Assembly: GCA_965237855.1 (NCBI GenBank)
Contig: CBDEGK010000008.1
Span: 1,054,001 to 1,118,000 of the forward strand
Direction: 5' to 3'
DNA from: CBDEGK01 sp965237855
Lineage (GTDB): Bacteria; Pseudomonadota; Gammaproteobacteria; Pseudomonadales; Halieaceae
Length of the DNA: 64,000 bases
The stretch's first letter is position 1; each line of letters opens with the position of its first letter. This document shows positions 34,081 to 43,130 of the stretch, in pieces. The translations under genes and the position numbers were made by a program. The notes under the pieces are model-generated. The model worked only from the letters and a program-made list of their open reading frames with translations. It did not search any database and was not told the DNA's origin.

Positions 34081-34683
34081 ATGGCCTCTGATGCTGACCT
34101 GTTTTCCCTGCCCTACGAGGGTGATTTACTAGCTGGCGTCGACGAAGTAGGGCGCGGCCCCCTGGCTGGCGATGTGGTGGCGGCCGCAGTCATTCTCAAC
34201 CCGGCGCAGCCCATCGACGGCCTGCGTGATTCGAAGAAACTCACCGAGAAACGACGCCTGCAGCTGGCCAGGGAAATAAAGGCCTCCGTGACGGCCTGGG
34301 CTATAGGCCGTGCCAGTGTCGCGGAAATCGATGAACTCAATATTCTCCACGCCAGTATGCTGGCCATGCACCGGGCCGTGCAGGCCCTGTCGGTGCAGCC
34401 CGAGTATGTGCTGGTTGATGGTAATCGCCTGCCGCAATGGTCCTATCGCTCGGACGCAATAATCAAGGGGGATGAGAAAGTGGCAGCGATCGCCGCGGCA
34501 TCGATTCTCGCCAAGGTGCAACGAGACGGGGAGATGGTGGAGATGGACCGCCGTTATCCCGGCTACGGCCTGGCCCAGCACAAGGGCTATCCCACGACGG
34601 CCCACCTGGCGGCCTTAAGACAATTGGGTGTCACAGAAATTCACCGCCGTTCCTATGCGCCGGTCAAAGAACTGTTAACATAA
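34081..34683 (+). CDS. rnhB: Ribonuclease HII
   Basis: RNase HII (200 residues) nicks the RNA strand of RNA-DNA hybrids and removes single ribonucleotides misincorporated in DNA. The catalytic GVDEVGRGPLAG (Asp21, Glu22), the LRDSKKLTEKRR substrate motif, the VLVDGNRLP aspartate, and AAASILAKVQRD are all present. It lies three bases before dnaE, the usual rnhB-dnaE pair. Confidence 0.97.
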   Translation: MASDADLFSLPYEGDLLAGVDEVGRGPLAGDVVAAAVILNPAQPIDGLRDSKKLTEKRRLQLAREIKASVTAWAIGRASVAEIDELNILHASMLAMHRAVQALSVQPEYVLVDGNRLPQWSYRSDAIIKGDEKVAAIAAASILAKVQRDGEMVEMDRRYPGYGLAQHKGYPTTAHLAALRQLGVTEIHRRSYAPVKELLT

Positions 34684-34686
34684 GCT

Positions 34687-37600
34687 ATGCCGGACTTCGT
34701 TCACCTTCGCCTACACACGGAATTTTCATTGGTGGATGGCCTGGTGCGCATCAAGCCCCTGGTGCAGCGGATTGCTGAACTCGGCATGCCTGCGGTTGCG
34801 ATTAGTGACCAAACCAATTTCTACGGCCTGGTCAAATTCTATAAAGCGGCGCTGAGCGCCGGCATCAAGCCTATTTTTGCAACAGACCTGCTGGTGTATG
34901 AGGGTGATGATCGGGACAGCCCCAGCACCCTGTGCCTATTGGCTGCTAATCAACAGGGCTACCGCAATCTGACTGAGTTGATCTCCCGTGCCTACCTGGA
35001 AGGCCAGCACCTGGGCGTGGCCCAGGTAGACAAGGCCTGGTTGCCCGAGTTTGCGGAGGGTGTTATCGCGCTGTCCGGCGGTCGAGCCGGGGACGTCGGC
35101 CAGGCATTGGTTGCCAACAAACAGGCTGTCGCGCGCGAGCGGCTGGCGTTCTGGATGCAGACCTATCCGGATGGGTATTACCTGGAGTTACAACGCACCG
35201 GTCGAGAGCATGAAGAGCTTTATATACACTCGGCGGTGGCGCTGGCCACTGAGGCGGACTGTCCAGTTGTTGCTACCAATGACGTTCGCTTCCTGGACGC
35301 GTCGGAATTCGAGGCCCACGAAGCACGGGTCTGTATTTCCGAAGGGCGCAGCCTTGACGACCCGCGCCGCGCACGCGCCTATTCAGAGCAGCAGTGCCTG
35401 AAATCGCCGCAGGAAATGCGCGAGCTATTCAGCGATATTCCCGAGGCCCTGGAAAATACCGTGGAAATTGCCCGTCGCTGTAGTGTTGAATTAGAGCTGG
35501 GTAAACCCTGCCTGCCGGACTACCCGGTGCCGGATGGGATGACCATGCAAGAGTTCTTCGCCCAACTCTCCCACGAGGGCCTCGACAGACGTTTGCACAA
35601 GATTTTCGATGCGCAATCTGAGGATTTCCCGGCGCGGGAAAAGGAATATCGCGAGCGCCTCGACTTTGAATTGAACGTAATCAACCAGATGGGGTTCCCG
35701 GGTTACTTCCTGATCGTCATGGACTTCATTGGTTGGTCCAAGAGACAGGGGATTCCGGTGGGGCCGGGGCGCGGATCCGGTGCTGGTTCGCTGGTGGCCT
35801 ACGCCCTGGATATCACCGACCTCGACCCGATTGAATACGACCTGCTATTCGAGCGCTTCCTCAACCCCGAGCGGGTGTCCATGCCTGACTTCGACGTCGA
35901 TTTCTGTATGGAAAATCGCGACCGGGTCATCAACTATGTTGCAGAAACCTACGGTCGTGACTCGGTTTCCCAGATTATTACCTTTGGCACCATGGCCGCC
36001 AAGGCGGTGGTGCGCGACGTGGCCCGGGCGCAGGGGAAATCCTATGGCTTGGCCGACAAGCTCTCGAAAATGATCCCCTTCGAAGTGGGGATGACTCTGG
36101 CGAAGGCGCTGGAAGACGAGGAACCTCTGCGTGATTTCCTTCGGAATGACGACGAGGCCCAGGAAATCTGGGACATGGCGGAGCAGTTGGAAGGGCTCAC
36201 TCGCAACGTTGGCAAACATGCCGGCGGCGTGGTAATTGCGCCCTCCAAGCTGACAGACTTTTCGCCGCTGTTCTGCGATGAGTCCGGTTCCGGTCGGGTT
36301 ACCCAGTACGACAAGAATGATGTGGAAGACGTCGGCCTGGTGAAATTTGACTTCCTCGGCTTGCGCACACTGACGATTATCGATTGGGCGGTTGAAACCA
36401 TAAATCGACAGCGCAGTGAAGGGGCGGAAGAGCCGCTGGATATTTCGCGCATCCCGCTGGATTGCCGGGAGAGCTTCAAGCTGCTGCAGAGTGCCGAGAC
36501 CACGGCGGTGTTCCAGCTTGAATCCCGCGGCATGAAGGACCTGATCAAGCGCCTGCAACCGGATTGTTTCGAGGACATTATCGCGCTGGTGGCCCTGTTC
36601 CGACCGGGGCCATTGCAGTCTGGCATGGTGGATAACTTCATTAATCGCAAGCACGGTCGGGAAGCAGTGTCTTACCCGGATGCCCAGTATCAGCACGGGT
36701 GGCTACAGCCCATCCTGGAACCCACTTACGGCATCATCCTCTACCAGGAGCAGGTGATGCAAATTGCCCAGGAGCTGGCGGGTTACACACTCGGTGGCGC
36801 CGACGTGTTACGTCGCGCCATGGGTAAGAAACAACCCGAGGAGATGGCCAAGCAGCGAGCAGTGTTTGAATCCGGTGCGGCAGACAAGGGTGTCGACCCC
36901 ACCCTGGCGATGAAAATATTTGACCTGGTGGAGAAGTTTGCCGGTTACGGTTTTAACAAATCGCACTCGGCCGCCTACGCCCTGGTGTCCTACCAGACCA
37001 CCTGGCTCAAGGCTCATTACCCGGCTCCCTTTATGGCGGCGGTGATGAGCTCGGAATTGCAAAATACCGACAAGATTGTGACCTTCGTCGATGAGTGTCA
37101 CTCCATGAAATTGCCCCTCAAGCACCCGGATGTAAACGAGGGCGCTTACCGGTTCACCGTCAATGGTCAGGGCGAGATCATTTATGGGCTGGGAGCCATC
37201 AAGGGCCTGGGCGAAGGGCCTATTGAAAATATCCTCGAGACGCGTAACGCAGACGGTGGCTTTAGCAATCTGTTTGAGTTTTGTGCCCGTACCGATGCTC
37301 GCAAGGTCAACCGGCGCGCGATCGAGGCACTGATTCGATCCGGCGCGTTTGATGGTTTCGGCGAAGGTCGGGCTGTTTTAATGGCGAGCCTGGACGATGC
37401 CTTGCTGGCCGCCCAGCAGAAAGCTAAAAATGAAGACGCCGGCATGGCCGATATGTTCGATGAGGTGGCAGCTGAAGCCAGGGACGCGGATGTCTACGAC
37501 GCCTATCGCAAGGTGCGACCGTGGTCGGCCAAGGAAACCCTGGCGGGGGAAAAGGACACCCTGGGCCTGTGGATTACCGGCCACCCCTTCGATGAATACG

Positions 37601-38175
37601 AGGCGGAATTGCGCCAGTTTGCTCCCCAGCGTATTGCCGATTTGCGTGCCGATGGTTCAAAAAAGCAGGTGGTGGCCGGGTTGATCGAGTCTATCCGAAC
37701 CATGAAAACCAAGCGCGGCGACACCATGGCCATATTGTCCCTGGACGACCGTAGTGCCCGTATTGAGGCGACGGTATTTGCCGACGTTTACAATGAAAAC
37801 CGGGAGATGTTGGTCAAGGACAGTATCGTTATTGTTGAAGGTACGGTTGGCCATGACGAATATTCCGGTGGGCTCTCCATACGCAGCAGCAGTATCAGTA
37901 GCCTGTTACAGGCCCGGCAATCCCGGGCCTCTGAGCTCACCATCGAGCTGCGCGAGGAACTGGTGAACGAACAGTTGGCGGCGCAGCTGGAAAATCTGCT
38001 CGGCCACGCCCGCGGCAGCTGCCGGGTGGCCTTCTGGTACAACCAGGGTGAGAACCGGGCCCGCATCCGGCTCGGTGAAAACTGGCTGGTCTCCCCCAGT
38101 GATGAACTGATCGAGCAATTGCGAGATGTTTGTGGCAATCAGAGTGTTTGCTTGAACTACCGCCAGTCTGCCTGA
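34687..38175 (+). CDS. dnaE: DNA polymerase III alpha subunit
   Basis: DnaE (1162 residues) is the replicative polymerase subunit. In order: PHP domain at the N-terminus (FVHLRLHTEFSLVDGLVRI), the palm with catalytic aspartates 401 and 403 in MPDFDVDFCMENRD and the GPGRGSGAGSLVAYAL motif. Then come the fingers (GYGFNKSHSAAYALVSYQT), the beta-clamp-binding and OB-fold region near residues 980-1080 (ETLAGEKDTLGLWITGHP), and a C-terminal domain. Length and motifs match the E. coli enzyme (1160 residues). Confidence 0.98.
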   Translation: MPDFVHLRLHTEFSLVDGLVRIKPLVQRIAELGMPAVAISDQTNFYGLVKFYKAALSAGIKPIFATDLLVYEGDDRDSPSTLCLLAANQQGYRNLTELISRAYLEGQHLGVAQVDKAWLPEFAEGVIALSGGRAGDVGQALVANKQAVARERLAFWMQTYPDGYYLELQRTGREHEELYIHSAVALATEADCPVVATNDVRFLDASEFEAHEARVCISEGRSLDDPRRARAYSEQQCLKSPQEMRELFSDIPEALENTVEIARRCSVELELGKPCLPDYPVPDGMTMQEFFAQLSHEGLDRRLHKIFDAQSEDFPAREKEYRERLDFELNVINQMGFPGYFLIVMDFIGWSKRQGIPVGPGRGSGAGSLVAYALDITDLDPIEYDLLFERFLNPERVSMPDFDVDFCMENRDRVINYVAETYGRDSVSQIITFGTMAAKAVVRDVARAQGKSYGLADKLSKMIPFEVGMTLAKALEDEEPLRDFLRNDDEAQEIWDMAEQLEGLTRNVGKHAGGVVIAPSKLTDFSPLFCDESGSGRVTQYDKNDVEDVGLVKFDFLGLRTLTIIDWAVETINRQRSEGAEEPLDISRIPLDCRESFKLLQSAETTAVFQLESRGMKDLIKRLQPDCFEDIIALVALFRPGPLQSGMVDNFINRKHGREAVSYPDAQYQHGWLQPILEPTYGIILYQEQVMQIAQELAGYTLGGADVLRRAMGKKQPEEMAKQRAVFESGAADKGVDPTLAMKIFDLVEKFAGYGFNKSHSAAYALVSYQTTWLKAHYPAPFMAAVMSSELQNTDKIVTFVDECHSMKLPLKHPDVNEGAYRFTVNGQGEIIYGLGAIKGLGEGPIENILETRNADGGFSNLFEFCARTDARKVNRRAIEALIRSGAFDGFGEGRAVLMASLDDALLAAQQKAKNEDAGMADMFDEVAAEARDADVYDAYRKVRPWSAKETLAGEKDTLGLWITGHPFDEYEAELRQFAPQRIADLRADGSKKQVVAGLIESIRTMKTKRGDTMAILSLDDRSARIEATVFADVYNENREMLVKDSIVIVEGTVGHDEYSGGLSIRSSSISSLLQARQSRASELTIELREELVNEQLAAQLENLLGHARGSCRVAFWYNQGENRARIRLGENWLVSPSDELIEQLRDVCGNQSVCLNYRQSA

Positions 38176-38181
38176 ACAATT

Positions 38182-38218
38182 CACGTTGGGGAAACTGGCC
38201 CGAAAACTGCCCAACGTG
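38182..38218 (+). promoter_or_regulatory. Perfect inverted repeat between dnaE and accA
   Basis: CACGTTGGG (38182-38190) and CCCAACGTG (38210-38218) form a 9-bp perfect dyad with a 19-base centre that itself holds two near copies of GAAACTG. It starts six bases after the dnaE stop and ends 38 bases before accA. With no T-run it is either a hairpin in the accA leader or a protein-binding operator. Confidence 0.5.
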
Positions 38219-38256
38219 TACACTTGGCGCGGTTAAAACACGAGAATTCGCCCGCC

Positions 38257-39204
38257 ATGAATCCCAATTTCCTGGACTTTGAACAGCCCATTGCTGAGCT
38301 TGAGGTGAAAATTGAAGAGCTGCAATTAGTCGGCTCTGACAATGACATCAACATCGGCGCGGAAATTGCCAACCTGCGTGAGAAGAGCACCAAGCTCACA
38401 GAGAAAATCTACGCTAACCTGACGGCCTGGGATATCGTCAAGGTAGCCAGGCATCCCCAGCGTCCCTATACCCTGGACTACATTCCCCGTATCTTTACTG
38501 AATTTGAAGAGCTTCATGGCGACCGCCATTTTGCCGATGACCACGCTATTGTCGGCGGCATTGCCCGGCTAGCGGGAGAGCCGGTGATGGTGATTGGCCA
38601 GGAGAAGGGACGCAGCGTACAGGATAAAGTGGCGCGCAATTTCGGTATGCCCAAGCCCGAAGGCTATCGCAAAGCTCTGCGGCTCATGAAAATCGCAGAG
38701 CGTTTCCAGCTGCCCGTGATTACCCTGATCGATACCCCGGGGGCCTATCCCGGAATCGATTCGGAAGAGCGGGGGATTTCCGAGGCCATTGCCCAGAACC
38801 TGGCAGTAATGTCACGTTTGAAGACACCCATTGTTTGTGTGGTCATCGGTGAGGGCAGTTCCGGCGGAGCACTGGGAATTGGTGTCGGCGATCACCTGGT
38901 AATGCTGCAATATTCCACCTACTTTGTTATCTCGCCGGAAGGTTGTGCCAATATCATCTGGAAGACTTCAGAGAAGGCCGCGGACGCTGCCGAAGCCATG
39001 GGGGTTACTTCCAGTGTGCTGGAGGAACTTGGCATCGTCGATGCGACAATCCCTGAGCCGCTGGGAGGCGCGCACCGGGATATCGATGAAATAGCCAATC
39101 GTATTGAACAACATCTGGTAACAGAACTGGAGCGCTTGCAGGCGCTGCCACTGGACCAGTTGCTGGATCAGCGCTACCAGCGTCTGATGTCCTACGGAAA
39201 CTGA
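38257..39204 (+). CDS. accA: Acetyl-CoA carboxylase carboxyltransferase subunit alpha
   Basis: AccA (315 residues) with AccD transfers the carboxyl group from biotin to acetyl-CoA, the first step of fatty-acid synthesis. The typical start MNPNFLDFEQPIAELEVKIE is used rather than an upstream codon in the same frame. The crotonase-like core shows QEKGRSVQDKVARNFGMP and PVITLIDTPGAYPGIDSEER, with GEGSSGGALGIGVGDH further on. The order dnaE-accA-tilS is the common one. Confidence 0.97.
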   Translation: MNPNFLDFEQPIAELEVKIEELQLVGSDNDINIGAEIANLREKSTKLTEKIYANLTAWDIVKVARHPQRPYTLDYIPRIFTEFEELHGDRHFADDHAIVGGIARLAGEPVMVIGQEKGRSVQDKVARNFGMPKPEGYRKALRLMKIAERFQLPVITLIDTPGAYPGIDSEERGISEAIAQNLAVMSRLKTPIVCVVIGEGSSGGALGIGVGDHLVMLQYSTYFVISPEGCANIIWKTSEKAADAAEAMGVTSSVLEELGIVDATIPEPLGGAHRDIDEIANRIEQHLVTELERLQALPLDQLLDQRYQRLMSYGN

Positions 39205-39221
39205 TCAGTCGGGGCGACACG

Positions 39222-40490
39222 GTGTCCCTGGATACTCACGCACTTCTCGCGACGCTACAACCGTGGATGCAATCCGCGCGCTGGTATATAGGCTACAGTG
39301 GTGGCCTGGACTCTACCGTCCTCCTATACTTGCTGGCCGATATGATGCGCAAGGTCGACTTGCCACCCCTGTGCGCCTTACACGTGAATCATCAACTGAG
39401 CGCTTCGGCAACTACCTGGCGGGACCATTGTGCGGCGCAATGTGACGCGCTGGAGATTGAATTTCGGGCTGAGCTTGTCGTGGTAAATGAGACCGGTCAA
39501 GGTCCGGAGGCGGCGGCCCGCGAGGCGCGCTACCGGGTATTTGAAGAACAGCTCGGGGCCGGAGAATGTGTGCTGTTAGCGCACCATCAGGACGACCAGG
39601 TAGAAACCTTTTTTCTGCGTCTGCTGCGCGGCGCCGGGGTCGAGGGCATGGCGGCCATGCCTGCTCAGCGCACCCTGGGGCAGGGCCAGCTATTGCGTCC
39701 ACTGTTGTTCCACTCGAGGTCGGTGCTGGAATCCTATGCCACCGCTCACAAGCTGAGCTGGATCGAAGACGAGAGCAACCGGGATAATAGTTTTGATCGC
39801 AACTACCTGCGCCGACAAGTGCTGCCTCTATTGGCGGAGCGCTGGCCCAGCTATAGGGAGCGCGTTGCCGCCGCCACAGAAAACCTGCGCGACTATGCCG
39901 CGGATTTGCAGACAGAGCTCGAGCCTGAACTACAGCTAAGGATGGGAAAAGCTTTTGGCGAACCCACCTTGTCCCTGACAGATTGGCACAGTTTCGATGC
40001 AGCGAATCAGCGCCAGCTTATACGTCTGTGGCTAAAAAAACTGGGCCACTATGCCCCAGATCGACGATCGCTGTCTGAGTTTGTGCGTCAGCTGCGCGAG
40101 AGCGGCGACCGGGCGCAACAGCAACTGCACAACCAAAACTACCAGCTGCGGCGGTACCAGACGTGTCTTTTTCTGTCGCCCGTGGATGCCAGCTTGGTAG
40201 AGGACCCGTATTTTGTCCCCCGAAGCGGTGCCGGCATACGTGCCGAGCTGGAAGATGAACTACATGTGATAGCGCGAAGGGGCGGAGAACGCTGCCGACC
40301 GAGCGGGCGTGCGCACAGCCAGACTATAAAAAAACTGCTGCAGGAGTACGGGGTTCCGCCCTGGTTGCGTGAGGATCTACCACTGGTATTGAACCGGCAG
40401 GACGAGGTGGTTGCAGTCGCCAACCTCTGGGTTTGCGAGGGCTTCGAGGCCGCAGAAGAGGAAGCCGGGCTGGAACTGGTCTGGCGTTGA
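39222..40490 (+). CDS. tilS: tRNA(Ile)-lysidine synthase
   Basis: TilS (422 residues) attaches lysine to C34 of the CAU-anticodon tRNA-Ile so that it reads AUA. The PP-loop ATP motif is YSGGLDSTVLLYLL near residue 24, followed by LCALHVNHQLSASA and HHQDDQVETFFLRLLRG. A middle tRNA-binding domain and the C-terminal TilS domain (RRGGERCRPSGRAHSQTIK) are present. GTG start, 17 bases after accA. Confidence 0.95.
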   Translation: MSLDTHALLATLQPWMQSARWYIGYSGGLDSTVLLYLLADMMRKVDLPPLCALHVNHQLSASATTWRDHCAAQCDALEIEFRAELVVVNETGQGPEAAAREARYRVFEEQLGAGECVLLAHHQDDQVETFFLRLLRGAGVEGMAAMPAQRTLGQGQLLRPLLFHSRSVLESYATAHKLSWIEDESNRDNSFDRNYLRRQVLPLLAERWPSYRERVAAATENLRDYAADLQTELEPELQLRMGKAFGEPTLSLTDWHSFDAANQRQLIRLWLKKLGHYAPDRRSLSEFVRQLRESGDRAQQQLHNQNYQLRRYQTCLFLSPVDASLVEDPYFVPRSGAGIRAELEDELHVIARRGGERCRPSGRAHSQTIKKLLQEYGVPPWLREDLPLVLNRQDEVVAVANLWVCEGFEAAEEEAGLELVWR

Positions 40491-40616
40491 GCGTCCCGGC
40501 TAACTCTGCTAAACTGGCGTCCCATCTTTGGCAGGATGGTGTCAGTACTGGCCCCTAGCTTGCTGTCGATAAAGCAGTTCCGATAAGTTTCTACAACTAG
40601 CTAGAAAAGGCTTCTC

Positions 40617-42248
40617 ATGACGCGTTATGTGTTCGTCACCGGTGGTGTAGTTTCCTCTTTGGGGAAAGGTATAGCCGCCGCTTCCCTTGCAGCAATTCTT
40701 GAAGATCGTGGGCTGAAGGTTACCCTTCTCAAGCTCGACCCCTACATCAACGTTGACCCGGGAACCATGGCACCTTCCCAGCACGGCGAGGTGTTCGTCA
40801 CCGAAGATGGAGCGGAAACAGATCTCGATCTGGGTCACTACGAACGCTTTACTCACGCCAACATGAAGCAGGGAAACAACTTCACCAGCGGTCGTGTCTA
40901 CAATGAGGTTCTACGCAAAGAGCGGCGCGGTGACTATCTGGGCGCGACCATCCAGGTGATTCCCCACATCACCGATGAGATCATACGTCGGATAAAAGCC
41001 GGGGCCAATGACGCCGATATTGCGGTGGTTGAGATTGGTGGTACGGTGGGAGACATCGAGAGTCTGCCTTTTCTGGAGGCCGCTCGACAGATGAAAGTGG
41101 AACTGGGCTACAACCGGGCACTGCTAATGCACCTTACGCTGGTGCCATATTTGGCAGCGGCTGGTGAGATCAAGACCAAACCCACCCAGCACTCGGTGAA
41201 AGAGCTGCGCTCCATCGGCTTGCAGCCCGACGTCTTGTTGTGTCGCTGCGAAGTGGAAATAGGAGAGGGTGCGTGCAAGAAGATAGCCCTGTTTACCAAC
41301 GTCGAAGAACGTGCGGTTATCCCGGTACTTGACGCGGATTCCATCTACGAAATCCCCGCCATGCTCAATGCTTACGGCCTGGATGATATCGTGGTGGATC
41401 GCTTCGGCCTGGACTGTCCGGCTCCAGACCTTAGTGAGTGGGACGAAGTTCTGCGCGGAGAGATTGAAGCGGATAAAGACGTCACCGTGGCCATGGTGGG
41501 CAAATACATGAGCCTGCTGGACGCCTACAAATCTCTCAACGAAGCCTTGAAGCATGCCGGTATCCAGACCTTGTCCCGGGTGAAAATCCTGCATATCGAT
41601 TCATCCCGCGTTGTCGACGAGGGCGTGGAAGTACTCAAAGACGCGGACGCCATCCTGATACCCGGTGGCTTTGGCGAGCGCGGCATAGACGGCAAAATTC
41701 TCACGGTGCAGTACGCGCGTGAAAACAATATACCCTTCCTGGGCATCTGCCTGGGCTTGCAGGTGGCCATGATCGAATTTGCCCGCAACGTGTTGAAGTT
41801 GCCCGAGGCCGATAGCACCGAGTTTAACCGTGCGACGGCGGATCCAGTTATCGGTCTGATCACAGAATGGCAAAATGCTGACGGTACCACCGAGATACGC
41901 AGTGAAGATTCCGACCTGGGTGGCACGATGCGCCTGGGCGCGCAGGATTGTCACCTGGTCGAGGACTCCCTGGCTCGAGAGGTTTACGGCCAGGACACGA
42001 TTGTTGAGCGCCATCGTCACCGTTGGGAGTTCAACAACAACTATGCGGATCAGTTGCAGGAAGCCGGCCTGAAGATAGCGGGGTGGTCTGCGGATAACTC
42101 ACTGGTAGAAATGGTCGAATTGCCCGACCATCCCTGGTTCCTGGCCTGCCAGTTTCACCCGGAGTTTACCTCGCGTCCTCGCGGTGGCCATCCCTTGTTC
42201 ACCGCGTATGTAAAGGCAGCACTGGCCCATAAGGAGGGCTCTGACTAA
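40617..42248 (+). CDS. pyrG: CTP synthase
   Basis: PyrG (543 residues) makes CTP from UTP, ATP and glutamine. The N-terminal synthase domain has FVTGGVVSSLGKGIAAASLA and KLDPYINVDPGTMAPSQHGE. The C-terminal glutamine amidotransferase domain holds the nucleophilic Cys in FLGICLGLQVAMIEFARN, with His and Glu in FHPEFTSRP. AAGG precedes the ATG, and a weak promoter (TTGCTG 40560-40565, GATAAG 40582-40587) lies upstream. Its stop overlaps the kdsA start by one base (TAATG), and eno follows: the conserved pyrG-kdsA-eno-ftsB operon. Confidence 0.98.
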   Translation: MTRYVFVTGGVVSSLGKGIAAASLAAILEDRGLKVTLLKLDPYINVDPGTMAPSQHGEVFVTEDGAETDLDLGHYERFTHANMKQGNNFTSGRVYNEVLRKERRGDYLGATIQVIPHITDEIIRRIKAGANDADIAVVEIGGTVGDIESLPFLEAARQMKVELGYNRALLMHLTLVPYLAAAGEIKTKPTQHSVKELRSIGLQPDVLLCRCEVEIGEGACKKIALFTNVEERAVIPVLDADSIYEIPAMLNAYGLDDIVVDRFGLDCPAPDLSEWDEVLRGEIEADKDVTVAMVGKYMSLLDAYKSLNEALKHAGIQTLSRVKILHIDSSRVVDEGVEVLKDADAILIPGGFGERGIDGKILTVQYARENNIPFLGICLGLQVAMIEFARNVLKLPEADSTEFNRATADPVIGLITEWQNADGTTEIRSEDSDLGGTMRLGAQDCHLVEDSLAREVYGQDTIVERHRHRWEFNNNYADQLQEAGLKIAGWSADNSLVEMVELPDHPWFLACQFHPEFTSRPRGGHPLFTAYVKAALAHKEGSD

Positions 42249-43099
42249 TGTCCCAGCGCAGCATTGCCATCGCCGATCTTACCGTTGCCAATGACCGGCC
42301 GTTTACCCTGTTTGGTGGCGTGAACATACTCGAAAGCAAGGACTTCGCCCTGCAGGTAGCGGCGGTGTACGTTGAGGTGTGTCAGCGCCTCGGTATTCCC
42401 TACGTGTTCAAGGCCTCTTATGACAAGGCCAATCGCTCCTCCATTCATTCCTACCGCGGGCCGGGCATGGAAGAAGGTCTGGAGATCCTCGCCGCAGTAA
42501 AGACGGAATTCGGGGTGCCGGTAATCACCGATGTACACGAACCAGACCAGCCAGCCCCCGTGGCAGAGGTGGCTGATGTTATACAGTTGCCCGCGTTTCT
42601 GGCCCGCCAGACAGACCTGGTACAGGCCATGGCCGACACCGGTGCGGTTATCAATATCAAGAAACCCCAATTTTTGAGCCCCGGACAGATGGGTAACATT
42701 GTCGAGAAGTTCGCCGAATGTGGTAACGACAAAGTGATGTTATGTGAGCGCGGTACCCAACTTGGCTATGACAATCTGGTGGTGGATATGCTGGGTTTTC
42801 GCACCATGATTGATGTCAGCCGGGGTGCGCCGCTCATTTTTGACGTCACCCACGCTCTGCAATGTCGAGATCCCCTGGGAGCGGCCTCCGGCGGGCGGCG
42901 CAGCCAGGTAGCGGAGCTGGGCCGGGCCGGGCTTGCTATTGGTATTGCAGGGCTGTTCCTGGAATCTCACCCGGATCCAGACCAGGCCCGATGTGATGGT
43001 CCCAGTGCTTTGCCGCTGGACCAACTGGAGCCATTTCTGGCGCATATGAAAGCGGTGGACGATACCGTTAAGTCGCTGCCGCCGCTTAACATCAGTTAG
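42248..43099 (+). CDS. kdsA: KDO-8-phosphate synthase
   Basis: KdsA (283 residues) condenses phosphoenolpyruvate with arabinose 5-phosphate to form KDO-8-phosphate for the LPS inner core. Typical segments are FGGVNILESKDFALQVA, FKASYDKANRSSIHSYRGPG, QLPAFLARQTDLVQAMA and FDVTHALQCRDPLGAASGG. Its presence shows the cell is expected to make KDO-containing lipopolysaccharide, which matters because lpxA, lpxB and lpxD are absent from their usual cluster here. Confidence 0.97.
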   Translation: MSQRSIAIADLTVANDRPFTLFGGVNILESKDFALQVAAVYVEVCQRLGIPYVFKASYDKANRSSIHSYRGPGMEEGLEILAAVKTEFGVPVITDVHEPDQPAPVAEVADVIQLPAFLARQTDLVQAMADTGAVINIKKPQFLSPGQMGNIVEKFAECGNDKVMLCERGTQLGYDNLVVDMLGFRTMIDVSRGAPLIFDVTHALQCRDPLGAASGGRRSQVAELGRAGLAIGIAGLFLESHPDPDQARCDGPSALPLDQLEPFLAHMKAVDDTVKSLPPLNIS

Positions 43100-43130
43100 T
43101 ATTCACTTTTATACAACGGAGTATCAACAC

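Noticed and set aside
35845..36696. A 283-residue minus-strand frame inside dnaE.
   Set aside because: It lies entirely within a well-conserved polymerase gene and has no homologous look; a GC-driven antisense shadow.
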